This document shows, in pieces, positions 43,276 to 54,400 of a stretch of 64,000 nucleotides of DNA. Both the position numbers and the translations under genes were made by a program. The stretch comes from Deroplatys truncata (lineage: Eukaryota; Arthropoda; Insecta; Mantodea; Mantidae), in assembly GCA_030765065.1 (NCBI GenBank), contig CM060989.1, positions 40,787,501 through 40,851,500 of the forward strand, given 5' to 3'. Below the pieces are notes generated by a model. The model did no database searches. It was not told the DNA's origin and was given only the letters and a program-made list of their open reading frames with translations. How positions within the stretch are numbered: position 1 is the first letter of the stretch; each line of letters begins with the position of its first letter.

Positions 43276-43276
43276 C
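43249..43276. repeat. (TTC)n microsatellite
   Basis: About nine units, adjacent to the 3' end of the LINE fragment on the minus strand, so it may derive from the LINE tail. Confidence 0.93.
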
Positions 43277-43880
43277 TACTTCACGGTTTTAGGCCGTTTA
43301 GTTTGTTCCGGCTCCAAAATCTTGTTGTGTCCATCTCTCTTTTTGATTGTCCTGCGTTTCTGTATCCTTGGGGTCTGTAGTTATATCTTGCTCGGGGTAT
43401 CCTATTTAATGACATTCTTTCTAAGTGTTGTTTCCAGTTAGTTCTATAGTCTATTATTACTTTATTTAACTCTTCTATTTTTAACTTTTGCCTTATTTCG
43501 TTGTTTGGCTTTTTATTCAGTCTTGTGTATCCTGCTATAGGTCTGAGAAATTTCAATTTCAGCTGTCTGTATCCTTGTTTTATTTTCTGTTGTCACTGTC
43601 CATGTTTCAAACCCATAAGTTACTGTGGGGATGACCATTTTTTTATAAAGTTTTATTGTTGAATCTCTTCTAATTTTATTTTTGGTGTTCTCTTTATGGT
43701 TCCTGTTATGTAATTGAATGTATTTAGCTTTTTATTAATGTCTATTTCAGACCCATATGTCATTTCACATCCTAGAAAATTAAATATTTATACTTGTTTT
43801 ATACTTTTATTTTCTATAATTATTTTAGACCGGACCGAGTGAGTGCCTTTAAATGCCATAGCTTTAGTAATAGTTTTCCT
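43277..43880 (-). pseudogene. Non-LTR retrotransposon C-terminal region (RTE- or CR1-type)
   Basis: Reading the minus strand from 43880 gives ITKAMAFKGTHSVRSKI, IIENKSIKQV, FNFLGCEMTYGSEIDINKKL, a stretch with frame breaks, MVIPTVTYGFETWTV, then MKFLRPIAGYTRLNKK, NWKQHLERMSLNRIPRARY and a final GYRNAGQSKREMDTT, a changed form of the usual RxxGRPxxRW end. This is the thumb and C-terminus following a LINE reverse transcriptase. No RNase H follows. Truncated at the 5' side; several stops. A second fragment of the same type lies at 54140-54400. Confidence 0.85.
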
Positions 43881-44326
43881 AACAAGAACATTTATCAATT
43901 ATACGGTTTGTTCTGAGTTAAACAGGTATTTAATCTGGCAGTGCATAGTAAACGAGGACGTACAGTGAAATGTCAGAAAGTGTGCGTGCTGAACACAAAC
44001 GAGACATCTGTGTGAATTGTTTGTGAATTCTTGCCTCAAAGTCCAATGCTTCTCTAATATTAGTTATGGAGGTGCTGTAACACAAAATAAAAATTGAAAT
44101 TGACATAATATTAATAAAACGAGGTTCTATGGTATCCTATGTGTACAGCAATGTGTTAAATTCAGACACATGCAATCTACGGCGAAAACCAATTTGCCTA
44201 ACTGCATGCAGATCGTTTGCTATGTTTATCTCCATTTCATCTTCAACCATAGTGGTGATGTACATTCAAATATATACATTCATGCCTAATTAATGGACAT
44301 TTCTTGTTCCATGTTTGAGGAACATA
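43881..44326. other. Non-genic DNA
   Basis: No coding sequence or family recognised. Confidence 0.5.
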
Positions 44327-44830
44327 CAGGGTTATTCTAAAAGAAGGAACAGACTTTAAACATTTATTTCTAATTAACGACAATAGATGGCGACACGTGC
44401 GATAACCACCAAAATAGAGGAGAGTTCAAACTTTTATTTTGTGTGTTCAAAATGAGTACCATTTGTTATACGAGGACGACCAGTGCTTTTCAGTTTGCAT
44501 ACGTAACCATCTTCTACGAATTTATTGTATCAATTGTAGATTTTTTATGACGAGGCGGCTCGTTGTTGAACTTATAACGAAATGTACGCTGAAATGAAAT
44601 AATGGATTCACTCTTTACATACTGCAGCACACAAAACGACTTTTCCTGTGGCGTTGCCATTTTCTCGTAAACAAACACAGCGCTGCTATAGGCACTGAAT
44701 GGAACTAATAGGTGGGGGCTTAAAACTTTGAACTTTCCTCTATTCAATGATGTGTCATATGTGTTGCTATATTTTGTCGTTCATTAAAAATTAATATTTA
44801 AAGTCTGTTCCTTCTTTTTGAATAACCCTA
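44327..44830 (-). mobile_element. Tc1/mariner-like deletion derivative with ~37-bp TIRs
   Basis: The left end CAGGGTTATTCTAAAAGAAG continues GAACAGACTTTAAACATT. The right end is its inverted copy with about three differences. TA lies outside on both sides (44325-44326 and 44831-44832). The interior (504 bp total) has a piece of transposase N-terminus at the right and a small C-terminal piece (reverse of TTTTGTGTGTTCAAAATG) at the left, so the middle has been deleted. Confidence 0.88.
44514..44660 (-). pseudogene. Transposase N-terminal HTH fragment
   Basis: From 44660: MATPQEKSFCVLQYVKSESI, then ISFQRTFRYKFNNEPPRHKK. This is the first helix-turn-helix of a transposase type common in insects, likely Tc1/mariner superfamily. 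The start is chosen at MATPQ because the codons upstream (MNRGKFKVLSPH) lie in the element's leader. The catalytic region is deleted; the frame ends after about 49 residues. Confidence 0.8.
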
Positions 44831-45824
44831 TATATGAATCTTATGATATTTAGAATAATTCCGTATGTTTGAGCAGTGAGGACTGACTTCGTTTGAAAAC
44901 CTCCCTCGCTCCATCCACTAAGTTGGATGACAGAGAACATTAATTCCCAGTGACAATGAGTTGTATTTAGAAATCAATAAACATTCTGAAACGCTCTTTT
45001 GTGCTCGTGCCTTCAATAAAGCGAAATGATGTAAGGAAAAGCTGCAGTGCGGATGCGGGGACAAAAAGGCGGGCAGAAATCGAGCTGAAATGTCATCTGG
45101 AGGCAGATGGCTCGACCAACCTATCGGAATCCCAAATGGATGACTTCCGGTTTGCAAGAGCTTCTGTCTCTCGCACACAAGAACAGAGTTTTGCAGACTT
45201 TTTGATTGGCGTGTTTTCTGAAAAGTGATACTCCCGCCTTTACAAAGTAAGGCGTTGTGATCATATACACTCAGCTGGAGTTTCTTCCCTTGAGAGGTTA
45301 GGGTAAATCAGTTGATTTGCAATAATGAACATTATCTTAATGCACTCATATCAGAAACCTGTTTTCACGCGATTGCTTCGTTGAGAGATTCCCAACTGAT
45401 ATAAAACACCTCAGCAGTTTTTTCTTTCTAGGTAATCGGTATTAATGTAGAAACTGTTTACATAATCAATATATATATATATATATAAATACAATTTTTA
45501 GACAAGCCCTTATTTCTTTCATAAAAATTCTACTTATTAGCTTCTCCTCCAAATGTCCACAAATTCCATTTCACTTGTGGGAGTGTTGAAGTAGTAAAAA
45601 CTTTGTTTCAGGTTAGGTAGTATATTATTAAATTTATCTGCCTTTTTGTGGATGCTTTCTAGTGGTGTTGTAGTGGTATGAGTTGAGCTGGTATTTGCGT
45701 GCGGTAGTCTTAGTAGTGGTGTTGGAGATATAGTAATAGCGTTATACTAGTAGTAGAAGTTGGTGGTGCTATAATGGTATTGGTAATAATAATAATAATA
45801 ATAGATATGATGGTATAATGGAGT
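44831..45824. other. Non-genic DNA with an (AT)n tract
   Basis: Two antisense frames at 44918-45228 share the same DNA and show no domain. A short AT run lies at 45470-45487. From 45650 on, GGTGGT/AGTAGT-rich DNA leads into the minisatellite. Confidence 0.5.
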
Positions 45825-45825
45825 G

Positions 45826-45860
<35 letters not shown>
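45825..45860. repeat. (GTA)n microsatellite
   Basis: About 12 units directly before the 29-bp minisatellite. Confidence 0.95.
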
Positions 45861-45861
<1 letters not shown>

Positions 45862-48350
45862 ACAGTAGTATTGCCAGTAGTGGAAAGGTTGGTGTAGTAA
45901 TGCCAGTAGTGGAAGAGTTGGTGTGGTAATGCGAGAAGTGGAAGAGTTGGTGTGGTAATGCGAGAAGTGGAAGAATTGGTGTGGTAATGCCAGTAGTGGA
46001 AGAGTTGGTGTGGTATAGCTAGTAGGGGAAGAGTTGGTGTGGTAATGTCAGTTGTGGAAGAGTTGGTGTGGTATAGCTAGTAGGGGAAGAGTTGGTGTGG
46101 TAATGTCAGTTGTGGAAGAGTTGGTGTGGTATAGCTAGTAGGGGAAGAGTTGGTGTGGTAATGCCAGTTGTGGAAGAGTTGGTGTGGTATAGCTAGTAGG
46201 GGAAGAGTTGGTGTGGTAATGCGAGAAGTGGAAGAGTTGGTGTGGTAATGCGAGAAGTGGAAGAATTGGTGTGGTAATGCCAGTAGTGGAAGAGTTGGTG
46301 TGGTATAGCTAGTAGGGGAAGAGTTGGTGTGGTAATGCCAGTTGTGGAAGAGTTGGTGTGGTATAGCTAGTAGGGGAAGAGTTGGTGTGGTAATGCCAGT
46401 TGTGGAAGAAGTGGTGTGGTATAGCTAGTAGGGGAAGAGTTGGTGTGGTAATGCCAGTTGTGGAAGAAGTGGTGTGGTATAGCTAGTAGGGGAAGAGTTA
46501 GTGTGGTAATGCCAGTTGTGGAAGAATTGGTGTGGTAATGCCAGTAGTAGAAGAATTGGTGTGGTATAGCTAGTAGGAGAAGAGTTAGTGTGGTAATGCC
46601 AGTTGTGGAAGAAGTGGTGTGGTATAGCTAGTAGGGGAAGAGTTGGTGTGGTAATGCCAGTTGTGGAAGAATTGGTGTGGTAATGCCAGTAGTGGAAGAA
46701 ATGGTGTGGTATAGCTAGTAGGGGAAGAGTTAGTGTGGTAATGGCAGTAGTGGAAGAATAGGTGTCGTAATGCCAGTAGGGAAGAGTTGGTGTGGTAATG
46801 CCAGTAGGGGAAGCGTTGGTGTGGTATAGCTAGTAGGGGAAGATTTTGTGTGGTAATGCCAGTAGGGGGGAGAACTGGTGTGGTAATGCCAGTAGTGGAA
46901 GAGCTGGTGTGGTAATGCCAGTAGTGGAAGAGCTGGTGTGGTAATGCCAGTAGTGGAAGAGCTGGTGTGGTAATGCCAGTAGTGGAAGAGCTGGTGTGGT
47001 AATGCCAGCAGTGGAAGAGCTGGTGTGGTAATGCCAGTTGTGGAGGAGTTGGTGTGGTTTAGCTAGTAGCGAAAGAGTTGGTGTGGTAATGCCAGTAGTG
47101 GAAGAGCTGGTGTGGTAATGCCAGTAGTGGAAGAGCTGGTGTGGTAATGCCAGTTGTGGAGGAGTTGGTGTGGTATAGCTAGTAGCGGAAGAGTTGGTGT
47201 GGTATAGCTACTAGCGGAAGAGTTGGTGTGGTATAGCTACTAGCGGAAGAGTTGGTGTGGTAATGCCAGTAGTGGAAGAGCTGGTGTGGTAATGCCAGTT
47301 GTGGAGGAGTTGGTGTGGTAATGCCAGTAGTGGAAGAGCTGGTGTGGTAATGCCAGTAGTGGAAGAGCTGGTGTGGTAATGCCAGTAGTGGAAGAGCTGG
47401 TGTGGTAATGCCAGTTGTGGAGGAGTTGGTGTGGTATAGCTAGTAGCGGAAGAGTTGGTGTGGTATAGCTACTAGCGGAAGAGTTGGTGTGGTATAGCTA
47501 CTAGCGGAAGAGTTGGTGTGGTAATGCCAGTAGTGGAAGAGCTGGTGTGGTAATGCCAGTTGTGGAGGAGTTGGTGTGGTAATGCCAGTTGTGGAAGAAG
47601 TGGTGTGGTAATGCCGGTTGTGGAAGAAGTGGTGTGGTAATGCCGGTTGTGGAAGAAGTGGTGTGGTAATGCCGATTGTGGAAGAATTGGTGTGGTAATG
47701 CCAGTAGTGAAAGAGCTGGTGTGTAATGCGAGTACTGGAAGGGTCGGTGTAGTAATACCAGTATAGGAAGAGTTGGTGTAGTAATACCAGTATAGGAAGA
47801 GTTGGTGTAGTAATGCCAGTACTGGAAGAATTGGTGTGGTAATGCCAGTATAGGAAGAGCTGGTGTGGTAATGCCAGTAGAGGAACAATTGGTGTAGTAA
47901 TGCCACTAGTGGAAGAGTTGGTGTAGTAATGCCAGTAGTGGAAGAGTTAGTATGGTAATGCAGTAGTGGAAGAGTTGGTGTGGTAATGTCAGTATTGGAA
48001 GAGTGGGTATGGTAATGCCAGTAGTGGAAGAGTTGGTGTGGTAATACCAATAGTGAAAGAGTTGGTGTGGTAAAACCAATAATGAAAAGTTGGTATAGTA
48101 ATGCCAATATTGGTTGGTTGGTATGGTAATGCTAGTAGTGGAACATTTGGTGTAGTAATGCCAATAGTGGAAGAGTTAGTATGGTAATGCCAGTAGTGGA
48201 AGAGCTGGTATGGTAATGTCAGTATTGGAGGAGTTGGTGTGGCAATGCCAATATTGGAAGAGTGGCGTGGCAATGCCAATATTGGAAGAGTTGGTGTGGC
48301 AATGCCAATATTGGAAGAGTTGGTGTGGCAAAGCCAATAGTGGAAAGTAG
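45861..48350. repeat. 29-bp minisatellite with higher-order structure, ~85 units
   Basis: The basic unit is GGAAGAGTTGGTGTGG then TAATGCCAGTAGT, 29 bases. A second type has TATAGCTAGTAGG in the second half. Types alternate as 58-bp dimers at about 46010-46500. A nine-unit block at 47149 recurs at 47410, a shift of 261 = 9 x 29. The array is flanked by GTA and TAG microsatellites. Three units (87 bases) make a whole number of codons, which explains the 211-codon minus-strand frame rich in HYHTNSS and LPLL; it is not a gene. Confidence 0.96.
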
Positions 48351-48435
48351 TAGTAGAGTTGGTGTGGCAATACCAGTAGTTATGTTGGTGACGGCGGTAT
48401 AGTGATGGTAGTGGTATTAAGTTTGTGGTTTTGTA

Positions 48436-48436
<1 letters not shown>

Positions 48437-48484
<48 letters not shown>
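48437..48484. repeat. (AAT)n microsatellite
   Basis: About 16 units. Confidence 0.96.
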
Positions 48485-48546
48485 GAGCTGGTTGGGTAAT
48501 GCCAGTAGTGGTATAGTGGTAGTGTTAGTGTTAGTACTAATAGTGT

Positions 48547-48625
<79 letters not shown>
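48547..48625. repeat. (TAG)n microsatellite
   Basis: About 26 units at the right side of the minisatellite, matching the GTA run at the left side. Confidence 0.96.
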
Positions 48626-48626
<1 letters not shown>

Positions 48627-48889
48627 ATGATGGTGGTGGTGGTTTAGCAGTGTTTTAAATGCTTTTAAAACATCTAACGTAACACTTTCACGCGATTTTT
48701 TCTACCAATGACAAATTACTCACATGTTACATATAATACTATTCATATAAACATTATTTTTATATCCGGTCGATTGATTAACATATTTTTGGTTAGGAAT
48801 AACATCAAATTAAAAAAGAGTTACAGCATGCGGAAACGGCATTCCAATGTTTATGCCAGCTATACTTGGGTCACAATTTTCCACATAGT

Positions 48890-49375
48890 ATACTTCGAAA
48901 ACGGTTAATGCAACGCAAAACTATCATAAAATGTGTATTTTAATGAGCTCTGCATTTTGCTTGTAGCAAGATTTTGTTTCCTCTATTTTAAAGTTTTCTA
49001 ATTATGCAAAATTCAATCAAATAGAAGGGGATCCATAAGTTATTCACAGAAAATTCAAGGTATACAGTTTGTTTCTCATGTGAATATATCAGACATGTGA
49101 TATTTTAATTAAAATCATTAGAACCATTTTTGAGAAAACAAAGCAGGAACTAAATATTTTCCAAGTAAACACCACGAAGTTTTTGGGTAGGTGATTTTTT
49201 TTTTAAATATCTTCGTATCGCTTTCTTGGAAGATACTGAATTTGAATACAACATTTCGTTAGACACACACTCATGCATGAAACCTCAAAATTGGCATTTC
49301 CAGTGAAATATCGACATTGAATAATGGATGGGATGCAACACTTCTCTATCTTCTATAGACAGGGGGTAAAGGAAT
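48890..49375 (+). mobile_element. fam-H repeat, degenerate 3' half
   Basis: From the TACTTCGAAAACGGTTAATG block to TCTTCTATAGACAGGGGGTA. Landmarks are recognisable but diverged. The microsatellite is reduced to ACACACACTCATGC. Confidence 0.75.
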
Positions 49376-49922
49376 TAAACATTCTTCAAACCACGTCGAA
49401 AGTTAGACAAATATAATTTAATTCAAGCTGCCTTACAGAATGATCTGATGCAAATGTCATTCATAAGAAGAAAGGGTCTATATTTCTAAAGTATATGTCG
49501 TTCACGTCTCTTCAAAAATTATAACGAACCCATGATCGTTGCATTATTCCTTTACAATAAAGATCCACGTTTAGATTTAGGGTTGGATTCTCATAATAAA
49601 CAGATGTAAATGAAACATTGTTATAGTACAATCCAAGTAAAGCTTTTGTATGAAAAGATGATTTGAGTAGGGGAAGCGAATCAACAAAGGATGCTTTTTG
49701 AGTTCAAAATACAGCAGTAATTCGGCTCAACTCGCTCTGAAAAAGCCAGTATACTCATACATAAAGAATATAATTACTCTCTCTCTCCCCCTATGCTTTT
49801 TTTCTTTCTTTCTCTTGTGTTTCCAGCATTTGTTTCCTGATGACAACCGCGGTAACAAACTGGTTATAAGGAGGGTATATTAGATAATGTTGGTTGAAGG
49901 AAATAGTTACATATGAAATATC
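49376..49922. other. AT-rich non-genic DNA
   Basis: Nothing recognised. The short frame at 49698-49883 has no domain. Confidence 0.5.
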
Positions 49923-50766
49923 TTTTTACTTTCTCTACTACGTATAGTAAGTAGGGGAAGTATTGTATTCCACCCAAAAATTCGATACCAAGATTTCACC
50001 GGAAATCCAAAAAAAAAAAAAACATTTTTGAAAGCATGTCCGTGTGTGTGCCTGTGTCTGTCTGTCTGTGAACAGCATAACTCAGAAACGAACAGTCGGA
50101 TAAACACCAAACTTGGTAATTAGGTTCAGTATCTTCCATAGATGCGACACGAAGGTTTTCAAGAAAATCCCCCCACCCCAGATTACCCATCACATAGTAC
50201 ATATTTCGAAAATTTTAATTTTCTCAAAAGTAGCTCTAACGATTTTTATTAACATATCATATGTTTAAGATATTGACAAATGAAATGTATATCTCGAATT
50301 TTCTGGGACTGTCTCCAAAAGTATTCATTGTGAAGGACTTTTGCATAATTGGTAAACCATAAGAGACAGACAAACTTTTACTACACAAAAATGTAGATCG
50401 CGTTAAAATACACAATTTATGTCATAAACATTTTTTTTGTTGAGCGAACCATTTTCGAGATATTGCTTGTTATTCCCTTAAATTCTCCAATACTTATACT
50501 TTTTCTCAAATGGAAATTCGTTATTCATTTTTTTTGGTCCTGGTAATGCAAAGAGAGTGGAATACTCCACATAGTAACGAGCTCTTAAAATATTTGACTA
50601 TCGCTTAAAGCCTACCAATTCCCCTTGCATCTACAAGAAAATTAGCAATAAGATTAACATTTCGATATCTCGATTAACATGAAGCATATGGAGAATAAGC
50701 GCTTGTTAAAATAGTTTGTACAAGAGCAGAGAAAGTCATGTGAGTGTAACATATCAGATTTTTTTC
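49923..50766 (-). mobile_element. fam-H repeat, full length
   Basis: Reverse orientation: TTTTACTTTCTCTACTACG to GAGAAAGTCATGTGAGTGTA plus ACATATCAGATTTTTT. A stretch around 50006 (the ATGTTTTGAGGCCTC block) is replaced by a poly-A run. Confidence 0.93.
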
Positions 50767-51772
50767 TTTCCATGTTCCATTTATATCCTGCCTTATCCTC
50801 GGTCATATCGTCGCCTTTTAACTTTGGAACATACCGTTGTGAGTGGATTACTGATTTTTCTTTGAATTTTACACATTAGAGTACTCATATATTTATCTCT
50901 CATTTATACCTCCAGACTCTGGGGAAGATAGGGAATAATCTTGGCTAGAGAAAAATTTCCACCACCTCAACCGGGGATCGGACCTGGGACCCCTCGCTCT
51001 ACTGACTGAGCTACGGGTCCAGCCCTGCAACATCTTGACTATGGCACGAGTGAGTTTTCACGAGTTGGATACATTTATGCATTCTTAGCATTATAGATTT
51101 TAGGATATAAATCATGAAATAATTCGGCAACCATAGCTTATATAAGTGAGGGCATCTGCATATGTTCGTAAATGACATGTTAGCTTCTCTCCCTGTATTT
51201 CATTTGTTATTACCTGGCGTGTTGAACTGATAAGCAAGACAGTCACTTGCATACACTCCCTTCTTGGGAGAGAAGTGTGAGCAGGTGTTACGGACTGTGA
51301 TGTAGCCTCTTATCAGCACAGCGTGTTAAGTTATTCTGAATTAAGAGCCTTTTGCAATTTCGTTACTCAAAGAAAAGAATATCTCAAAATTGTTTCATCT
51401 TCTCTCTACCTAAAGCAACTTGGAATACCGATATTATGTCATTACTATAATAAATACGTCACTGCCATTATTGACAGATGTGCTATAATAAGTCAATTAT
51501 GCACGATATTAAATACAACTGTTTATAATGGTAAAGTTGCATAAAGGTTTATACGACCACAGTTTAGAGATTGTAGTTAAAAGATTTTGGTTGACTGTCG
51601 TCGTGCAAACGGCTTCATAAGAAAAATAAACTTTAAATTAGAGAAACTCGTACGATTCACCAAAGTTGAACATTTCTGCTACACTAGAAGGAAGATGTAA
51701 TCGATGAGTAAGTGTAAACCTGATATGCGAGGTGTTTTCTGCAAAGGGCACAGACAACAATGCATAAAGAAA
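50767..51772. other. Non-genic DNA with a tRNA-like SINE head
   Basis: Contains the tRNA-like module at 50940-51025. The 73-codon frame at 51323-51544 has no recognisable domain. Confidence 0.5.
50940..51025 (-). repeat. tRNA-like SINE head (family 3)
   Basis: The reverse complement reads GGACCCGTAGCTCAGTCAGT then AGAGCGAGGGGTCCC, with A box TAGCTCAGTCAGTAGAGC and B box GGTCCGATCCCCGG, followed by TTGAGGTGGTGGAAATTTTT. The anticodon arm is reduced to GAGGGGTCCCA, so it is not a functional tRNA. A related tail lies at 23080-23150. Confidence 0.65.
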
Positions 51773-51785
51773 TCAGACTTTCTCA

Positions 51786-52079
51786 AAAAATAAATTGAGT
51801 TTTATTTATAAACGCTCTTTAACTACTATGATCCTTAGCGTCCCATTCTATATTGGGCGTGAAAGATTGGTAATTTTGCTCAGAGGCGTCTATCAGGCTT
51901 GAGGTTCTTTTACGTGCCGTAAATCTACGACACAGGACCACCGGCTTTACTTCCCTTCCGAAGGATGCCATGTAAAGGATTTTTACGCTCGAAAAAAATC
52001 CATCGTTCTCCGCCGGGTTTGAACCCGCGACCTCGGGAACCAGAGGCTAGAATGGTACCCCTAGACCACGGAAAACACC
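51786..52079 (-). mobile_element. SINE-2, full-length copy with 13-bp target duplication
   Basis: In the reverse complement a tRNA-like head of about 65 bases (A box TGGTCTAGGGGTACC, B box GGTTCAAACCC) leads into GGGCGTAAAA-type body blocks written here as GAGCGTAAAAATCC, CTTCGGAAGGGAAGTAAAGC, CGGTGGTCCTGTGTCG, TTTACGGCACG, and the tail AATAAAACTCAATTTA. The direct repeat TCAGACTTTCTCA flanks it (51773-51785 and 52080-52092). It aligns with 20591-20850 over nearly its whole length. Confidence 0.94.
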
Positions 52080-52215
52080 TCAGACTTTCTCACTGTTCTT
52101 ATAAAAATGTGAGATGAAAATAATAGAACGTCAACTATAACAAATAAAATAACTACGCATGTCCCAGCCTTTTTTAACTACACCACAAAGTGCTGGGAAA
52201 GAAAGAAAAAAAAAT

Positions 52216-52855
52216 TCTGATGTCACATTCACTTGGCTTTTTCTACCCAATGTCGTTTATTATTATATAGTTTTACAAACCATTCTTACGAAAGCTTGCC
52301 TTGCATGTACAAAGGGAATAGAGTAAACCTTATTAATAGATGTTTAAAAGCGTGTCGCTATAAACTGGCCTTTAAATTCCATACTAATTCCATGGCATCG
52401 CGAGAAACAACCGGATAGCGACAGCACGCTAAAATAACAAAGGCATTGACAAATTCAAACCAATGATAACGTATATCTCGGAAATGGCTGATGTCACAAT
52501 CAAAGTTACTGGAAATAAGTTGTGTGTTTTAAAGAGCTCTACATTTTCTGTGTAGCAAGTTTTTGCTTATCTCTTATCGTTTACTAGTTATACAAGATTA
52601 TACAAAATTCCTTCCGAATGAACAGGACTTCACAGCCTATTGCCAGAAAATTTAAGATATACATTTTATTTGTCATGTAAATATCTTTAATATGTGGTAT
52701 TATAATCAAAACCATTGCAGCCATTTTTGAGAAAATAAAAAATAATAAAACAAATTTACATGCAAAGCGTAGTTTGGGATAGGATAATTTTCTTAAAAAT
52801 CTTCCGTGTTGCATCATTGGAAGATGCTGAACAACATCAAATTTGGTGTTTATTA
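52216..52855 (+). mobile_element. fam-H repeat, subfamily 2, 3'-truncated
   Basis: TCTGATGTCACATTCACTTG, then ATTCCATACTAATTCCATGG, CGGATAGCGACAG and ACTTCACAGCCTATTGCC. It ends near ATTTGGTGTTTATTATTTC, about 80 bases before the inverted LTR-like repeat. Confidence 0.85.
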
Positions 52856-52934
52856 TTTCTTTATCTGTGCATTACTAACTTCCGAACAGCACACAATCGC
52901 GATACGAGATTTTACGCTATCTACTGTGGCGAAG

Positions 52935-53948
52935 CAAAATTTCTGCCCTACGTATGGGCGCCAATTTGAAGAAGATTATTACATCTTTACATTATTTGCA
53001 CCACACTTTGGGCTTCAATTTAAAGTAGGTTGTATTGAAGGAGTTGTATTATATTTCAACTGTTGGGGAGCCGAACTTGAAGTAGTTGCAACCGCGCGTA
53101 TAGTAAACAGTTTCCGGTAGCCTTCGCCCCAAATGTACTTTCAGGAGCCGTTTGCCCCAAGTTTAAAAAATATTAACTTTGTAATTTGACTGTTTCTTTA
53201 AGTATTAAATATTAATGTTTGCCTTGGCTGTGTCAGTATTATTGTTAGAGACACGTTTCTCTTAGCAGGGTTGTGATGGGACAAGAATGTAGGCTTACAC
53301 AGATTATAATTTTACTTCACTCCTTTATTAATGTTTGACACGATTTAAATAACACTTCACTGATAGAGAGCTGTGAGATTCTTTTATGAATTACTTGCAC
53401 TTTTTGAACACGTAAACTATTTTCGTCTCACACGAATACGTATTATACTTCTCGAGGACATGTCTCTCATCATCTCTCATCTCAAACACTGTCTGCAGGC
53501 AACTGAACTCTAAATTTGTAAAATTTTCTCCTTTTCAATTTCTGATTGGCTAATCCTACTCCAATAGAATACCTTCATTTAACTAAAGCTTTTTCTGGTT
53601 GTTGATTGGCTATTTTATAAACTGTCACTAAAATTACATTATTGCTTCCAAGAATCAGAAGTAGTATTGTTAAACTCTCAAACTCATTATTACCTCAAGG
53701 TTACCTCATTGTTAGCAACGTTTAACCTATTTTTCTCACAGCTCCTACATTATTAAATTACGTAATACATTCACATAACATTATTAAACATGGATACAAT
53801 AATATAAGCATTTACAATGACTGTAATATACACTTTTTATATATAGTTACATACACATATTGCTTTAAGGCGGGCTGTTACTGAATTTATATATTACATA
53901 TATAATTTGACTGAAATCATTTAAGTGTTAAAAACACTGCCTCAACTG
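52935..53948 (-). repeat. 1-kb LTR-like dispersed repeat, copy 2 (inverted)
   Basis: Reverse complement of 32220-33195 with indels. Its outer end in that orientation reads CTTCAAATTGGCGCCCATAC and then GTAGGGC, close to the tRNA-Lys primer-binding site of many LTR retroelements (TGGCGCCCAACGTGGGGC). Similar degraded motifs precede it (TTGAAGCCCAAAGTGTGGTG). This suggests an LTR plus leader, but no partner LTR, gag or pol is present. Confidence 0.7.
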
Positions 53949-54139
53949 TAAAATCATGTCGCTCTTCCATTGGCCGTGCCACACCATTTTAAATACTGAC
54001 GCGAGATGCTAAATTGCTGTTTGCTTAACACAACACTTTATGTCTTATTTATTTATAAATACTGGATGAATTTCATTTTGAATATTATGGTTATGTTATT
54101 CAATCTGAAACTTGCGATACGCTCGGAAGATTTCCTGAG

Positions 54140-54400
54140 TGCAATTTACAGATCTAGAAACCCGTGTTAAGTTCTTGCGTTACTTCTACGGCTGCATGGG
54201 TCCTTATGTCGCACCCTAGGAAGTTATATTTTCATAATTGTTCAATAATCTTGTTTTCTATCACTATTTTAGACTGAACTATGTATGGGCATTTGAAAGG
54301 CATTACTTTCGTCTTCTCTATGGAGATTTCCATATTAAATATCATGGTTAGTATATTTAATCCTGTTTCATTTTTACGGTGTAACAATAATACAGTAGAA
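54140..54400 (-). pseudogene. Non-LTR retrotransposon fragment, same type as at 43.3-43.9 kb
   Basis: The minus strand reads NETGLNILTMIFNMEISIEK then TKVMPFKCPY and KIVIENKIIEQL, a stop, and YNFLGCDIRTHAAVEV. This parallels the reverse-transcriptase thumb region seen at the start of the 43.3-43.9 kb fragment. Very short and broken. Confidence 0.72.

Noticed and set aside
45001-45228. 75-codon plus frame and an overlapping 86-codon minus frame
   Set aside because: Both lie on the same DNA, show no recognisable domain and have no supporting context.
47472-48107. 211-codon minus-strand frame rich in HYHTNSS
   Set aside because: Translation of the 29-bp minisatellite; three units equal 29 codons, which keeps the frame open by arithmetic.
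50940-51025. Possible tRNA gene on the minus strand
   Set aside because: A and B boxes are good but the anticodon arm is shortened and the sequence continues into a SINE-like body; a tRNA-derived SINE fits better.
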